64,000 bases of DNA from Cenococcum geophilum 1.58. Taxonomy: Eukaryota > Ascomycota > Dothideomycetes > Gloniales > Gloniaceae. The number at the start of each line of letters is the position of its first letter. Within the stretch, counting starts at the first letter, position 1. Position numbers and translations under genes: made by a program. The notes beneath the pieces are model-generated. The model worked only from the letters and a program-made list of their open reading frames with translations, had not been told where the DNA came from and ran no database searches. Below, piece by piece: positions 60,801-64,000 of this stretch. The stretch spans positions 3,725,640-3,789,639 of the forward strand of contig KV748181.1 of the NCBI GenBank assembly GCA_001692895.1, given 5' to 3'.

Positions 60801-61123
60801 TCCCTTAACCCGCCGACGTCCACTAGGTATATGGTCCGTGCGAAACACCAGAATCAGAAGTACGCGTATAGCCTAAGTAGATTTAATCAATACAATACTA
60901 TCAAATATGCCTTCCAATCGTACTTTCCAATGATATAAACTTTGTTCAGCCGACTCGGTACAATGTTCAACCAAATCCAGTCGCTAAAAGCTCACCGCCA
61001 GAGCCGTGGCCGCTGCCCGATTTACAACGGCTTCATATTTCTAATCACGATGATTTGATTGCATTGATCTTATTGGTTGGTTCTTATCGATACCGAGTGG
61101 ACGAATTTCGGCGGGTTAAGGGG
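60801..61123 (+). mobile_element. piggyBac-like miniature element P3
   Basis: A 323-bp element with ends TCCCTTAACCCGCCGACG and ...TCGGCGGGTTAAGGGG, flanked by TA. On the plus strand the transposase start is at 60907 (MPSNRT) but the frame shifts within the next ten codons; the segment then runs on into the 3' end of the element (NHDDLIALI, also found in P1). P1 and P3 therefore share both ends and have different internal deletions. Confidence 0.75.
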
Positions 61124-61169
61124 TAGCTAATGAGGAAGCATACAAAATACCGGCAACTAGCGCAACATT

Positions 61170-61759
61170 TACCTCAGTGGACTCATACTAAGAAATCGAT
61201 TGCGCTGGCGCGCTAAACTCCTTCGGATATTTGATCGATTTCTTGGTCTGAGGGACTTTGGCGAGATTTGTATGGAAGCATAAGCTTTTTTTGTAAGGAA
61301 AACTTATAAACCCCAACAAAATTAATTAATCTCCCCACAACGTATTCTAAGGTAAAAATTATATTAAATTACTTAGGAGATCTAGCTCTATAAATTATGA
61401 GATTTTAGGCTTTTTATACCTTACGTGGGCCCGTATATAAGGGTACGTAAAGGTGCTTATGCTTTTAATAACGGGAATTTTAACTTTAACGAAATTAATC
61501 TCAGATTTAGGAGGGAATATTATAATTCTAAAGCTGTTAGTATATAAAGTAGCCACCTAAGATATATCTATGAACTTTTGAAGACTTTATTTTATTACGT
61601 TGTAGAGGAAATCCCCGTACAAAATTGCTAAAACTAAGATTTTTGCTTATGCTTTTAACAAAACTCGCCAAAGCCTCTCAGACGTGATTTTGCAATTCGG
61701 AAGACGGCGTAGGTTATTCCGACGCTAGCTAAAAAATCACGTCTGAGCTCGCTGAGGTA
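61170..61759. mobile_element. MULE-like non-autonomous element with 11-bp duplication
   Basis: The 11-bp sequence AGCGCAACATT occurs directly before (61159-61169) and after (61760-61770) a segment whose ends are inverted: TACCTCAGTGGACTCA on the left, TACCTCAGCGAGCTCA read inward from the right. A duplication of 9-11 bp is typical of Mutator-like elements. No transposase is present. A second element lies inside (61248-61681). Confidence 0.65.
61248..61681. mobile_element. AT-rich miniature element nested in the MULE-like element
   Basis: Inverted ends of about 37 bp: CTGAGGGACTTTGGCGAG at the left and CTCGCCAAAGCCTCTCAG at the right, continuing through GCATAAGC/GCTTATGC. The core is AT-rich and RIP-like, while the arms are not. 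It has no coding sequence. Target duplication is unclear. Confidence 0.6.
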
Positions 61760-61770
61760 AGCGCAACATT

Positions 61771-63289
61771 GCAGCAAGTCCTGAGGTGACAAAGATCTAG
61801 TTCGTCGATCCTATTCGTATTATTGCTAATGCTTGGGTTCCTCCAATACCACACACTGCCAGCATCCCTCTGGTAGTGGAATGACTTCCCAATCCTAGGT
61901 GAAGTGCTACTCTGATCTAGTGCGAGCTATGCCTTCTGCCTCTGGAGATATCACTAAATACAGGTTCTGTAGCCTGGTGGGCTGACGTTGGGATTCGCGT
62001 CTTGAAGTCATTGTCGTCGCGGCTCGTAGAGGAGAAGAGGAGCATGTGATTGGAAATCGAAACGCTCGAAAAAGAACTGAGTCACCGGTCGTGGAGGTTA
62101 TACAATGTCAAGATCAGAGGTGTAGTGGTCATGGCAGGCGTGGTCGTGGTAAGCTTGAGGTCTCGAGGTTGCGGGCTGAACACTTCTTAGGGATGTGAGG
62201 AATTCTCGCTACGTTTTCAAACAGACGGTCGCTAATTCAACAACATTACATGGGTGATACCTATTTTCTTCAAATCACGGGGCCGAGGGGCAAGAGGGCT
62301 CACGACTAAAATTTACGCGACACGGTCGGCTCGCTGAATCACATCATGCTCCGGACTTCATCGCAACTCAAGGTACCAACTCCGCCGTACCAAGGAATTT
62401 TCCAAGACGAATTGGGTGCGGCTGCAGTAAAACGGAAGCTGCCCTTCGTCAACATGCCACCCTAGGCTACCCGCCAAGACTGCAACCCCGAAAGTCCGAA
62501 AGGTATTTGAGCTGTAGAATAGAAGAAATCCGGTCGCAAAGTCAAAGGTACCTGCCGCATCGGGTGCAGCGAAATCACAACTTTCAGATGGCCTATACTA
62601 ACCATCTTTTATTTCAGGTAGAGTCTTTGACAGCTCCCTGGGAAGAAATCGGGTAGAAGGCTGTGAAAACGGCTTTCATTGAATAATACGAGATTCCGCA
62701 TGGCTTTTAATTGGACTGATAATAGAATGGTGCATGGACCGCTTGCAAATCCGCCCCTACCCCCACCTACTCCAAGTCAACCACAAATTCACTTGCTATC
62801 TTGCTTTGAGATATGTCTACAGCTGGAGGCAGGTTTGCTTCACACCTTTTATACGTCGGTTGTGGATTCCATCTGCCTAAAGAATGAACATCCAAACCTT
62901 ACATTGACCAAAGCTGTATACCATAATTGTGAACGGACTATAACTCGTTTTCGTGGCGCACGTCCTGCATGTTGTTTGTATAGGGACAGGTCCGATCGAG
63001 CTCTCGTCAGCCGCTAAACAATCGACTCCGTGATGCGACATGATCCGCCTGTTGCACGGAAATCCATCATGGATGGCCTCGACGGTCTGCTTCAGATATC
63101 CGATTTTGTCTAAGCCTCTTTTCCGCGCCAAGTTGTCTCCAACGGTGTTCTTCCAGATTTCTCTTAAATTAATAGTTCTCCATTCCTTCCAAATTCCTGG
63201 AACACACAATTGTGCGAGAACGAAATCGAGAGCCATTCGTTAGAAATACCTCTTTATCCTTGCCTTGTCCTTATTGAAGCCGCATCAAA
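61771..63289. other. Gene-poor sequence upstream of the P450 gene
   Basis: Normal composition. Open frames of 60-119 codons lie on both strands (for example 62679-63017 plus and 62877-63236 minus), but they overlap each other, lack known motifs and are probably chance. The last 100 bases are pyrimidine-rich and likely form the leader of the P450 gene. Confidence 0.5.
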
Positions 63290-64000
63290 ATGCTTAGTAT
63301 AACTTTCTTTTGCACTTCGGTGCCTCTTTCCATTTCCCTCTATTTCCTAGCAATTGTGGTATATCGATATTTCTTCCATCCCTTGTCAAAGGTTCCTGGT
63401 CCACGACTTGCTGCTGTTACCCACCTATGGCTTGCCCTAACGCACCGGGACGGTCAAACACACCGCGTCGCTCAATCACTGCACGCCAAGTACGGTCCAG
63501 TGGTCCGCGTATCCCCGGAAGAGGTCATTGTTTGTTCAGAAGAAGGCCTGCGGACCATATACAGTATGTTTAGTTCCCACAAGACTTCTTAGACTCACGG
63601 TAGTAACACTGATATAGGCGCGGGAAGTCACTACGATAAAGCGCCTTGGCATCGTAAGCAAGCCCCTAGACTTTAGAATGTACAAGGCTCTTATGCGCTC
63701 CGGCAAGACAGCCCGCTAATCGTGTTTCCCGCGTTTCAGAAGTAGCCAAGCCTCCGGTGGTCGCCAATGGTGCTGGAGATCTAGACTTTTTCACGGAGAC
63801 GAATAGAGATAAATATAAAATGCAGCGTCGACTAATTGGTCCCATCTACTCCACTGGATCACTTGAGAAACACGAAGATCGGCTGGATTCCACTGTGTCC
63901 CGTTTGGTAGCGAGTTTGAAACGACTCGATGGCAAAGTAATCGATGTTGGAGAGTGGCTACACATGTTCATACTCGGTATACCCTTCCACCACTACTATT
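63290..64000 (+). CDS. Cytochrome P450, N-terminal part (runs off the window)
   Basis: A haem-thiolate monooxygenase, microsomal. Residues about 5-27 form a membrane anchor, followed by the basic and proline-rich hinge HPLSKVPGPRLA (30-41), KYGPVVRVSPEEV (67-79) and, after two introns, TNRDKYKMQRRLIGPIYSTG, the start of the helix B'-C region with the conserved RR. Exons: 63290-63563, 63618-63653, 63740 to about 63976. Introns 63564-63617 (GTATGT...ATAG) and 63654-63739 (GTAAGC...TTCAG) keep the frame, and a third GTATAC donor is likely at 63977. The haem-binding Cys motif lies beyond the window. No break is seen in the visible part. It may work with the nearby flavin monooxygenase. Confidence 0.88.
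63564..63617 (+). other. Intron 1 of the P450 gene
   Basis: 54 bp, GTATGT donor and ATAG acceptor with an ACTGAT branch-like site close to the 3' end. Removal joins ...LRTIY to SAGSHYDKAPWH in frame. Confidence 0.8.
63654..63739 (+). other. Intron 2 of the P450 gene
   Basis: 86 bp, GTAAGC donor, GCTAAT branch-like site and TTTCAG acceptor. Removal joins ...APWH to QVAKPPVVANGAGDLDFF, avoiding two stops in the intron. Confidence 0.82.

Noticed and set aside
62877-63236. Minus-strand 119-codon frame divergent from the P450 gene
   Set aside because: It overlaps other chance frames, has no recognised motif and its residue pattern does not look like a folded protein.
1-64000. CRISPR arrays, operons, ribosome binding sites, tRNA or rRNA genes
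   Set aside because: The genes, introns and transposons are eukaryotic, and no clover-leaf or rRNA-like segment was recognised by eye.

Overview
The window looks like a filamentous ascomycete (Pezizomycotina) chromosome segment with a two-speed composition. Most of positions 1-38910 and 41685-54490 is very AT-rich, dominated by TpA and poor in CpA/TpG. Copies of the same element differ almost only by C/T and G/A transitions. That is the mark of repeat-induced point mutation (RIP) acting on transposons. Between and after these blocks lie stretches of ordinary composition with fungal metabolic genes, pyrimidine-rich leaders and, in one gene, short GT-AG introns.

Layout. 1-3187 is the end of a Ty3/gypsy copy (Z). 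3188-5818 plus 14384-14830 is a decayed minus-strand DUF3435 (Starship-captain-like) tyrosine recombinase gene. A full-length chromovirus copy (A, 5819-14383, target duplication TAAAG) splits it, and A itself carries a piggyBac-like short element (12575-13201). 15021-16011 is a short element with split direct repeats of DIRS/Ngaro type. 16254-38327 is a second chromovirus copy (B, duplication AATCT), inserted in an older relative (E). B was later hit by two Ty1/copia elements in opposite orientation (22511-28532 and 28648-34864), a Fot1/pogo transposon (35939-37768) and a solo LTR (38120-38306).

A small island, 38911-40966, holds an intact DUF1993 gene. Then comes a Fot1/pogo transposon (K, 40967-55672) that is only about 1.9 kb of its own sequence. 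It is blown up to 14.7 kb by a DIRS-like tyrosine-recombinase retroelement (G, 49649-54487) and a third chromovirus copy (F, 41685-49632, duplication ATTTA). A cluster of small miniature elements follows (55688-56470).

56716-64000 is a gene-bearing arm. It has a decayed FAD-dependent (salicylate-hydroxylase-like) monooxygenase, an intact convergent flavin-containing monooxygenase, more miniature elements including a MULE-like one with an 11-bp duplication, and the start of a cytochrome P450 that runs off the window. Three oxygenases together suggest a remnant of a catabolic or secondary-metabolite cluster, but no backbone synthase is visible.

The most notable contents are the DIRS-like element and its short non-autonomous look-alike, the captain-like recombinase remnant, and the piggyBac-like miniature family with TA rather than TTAA ends. 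No tRNA, rRNA or CRISPR was seen. All retroelement copies are described as broken fossils.
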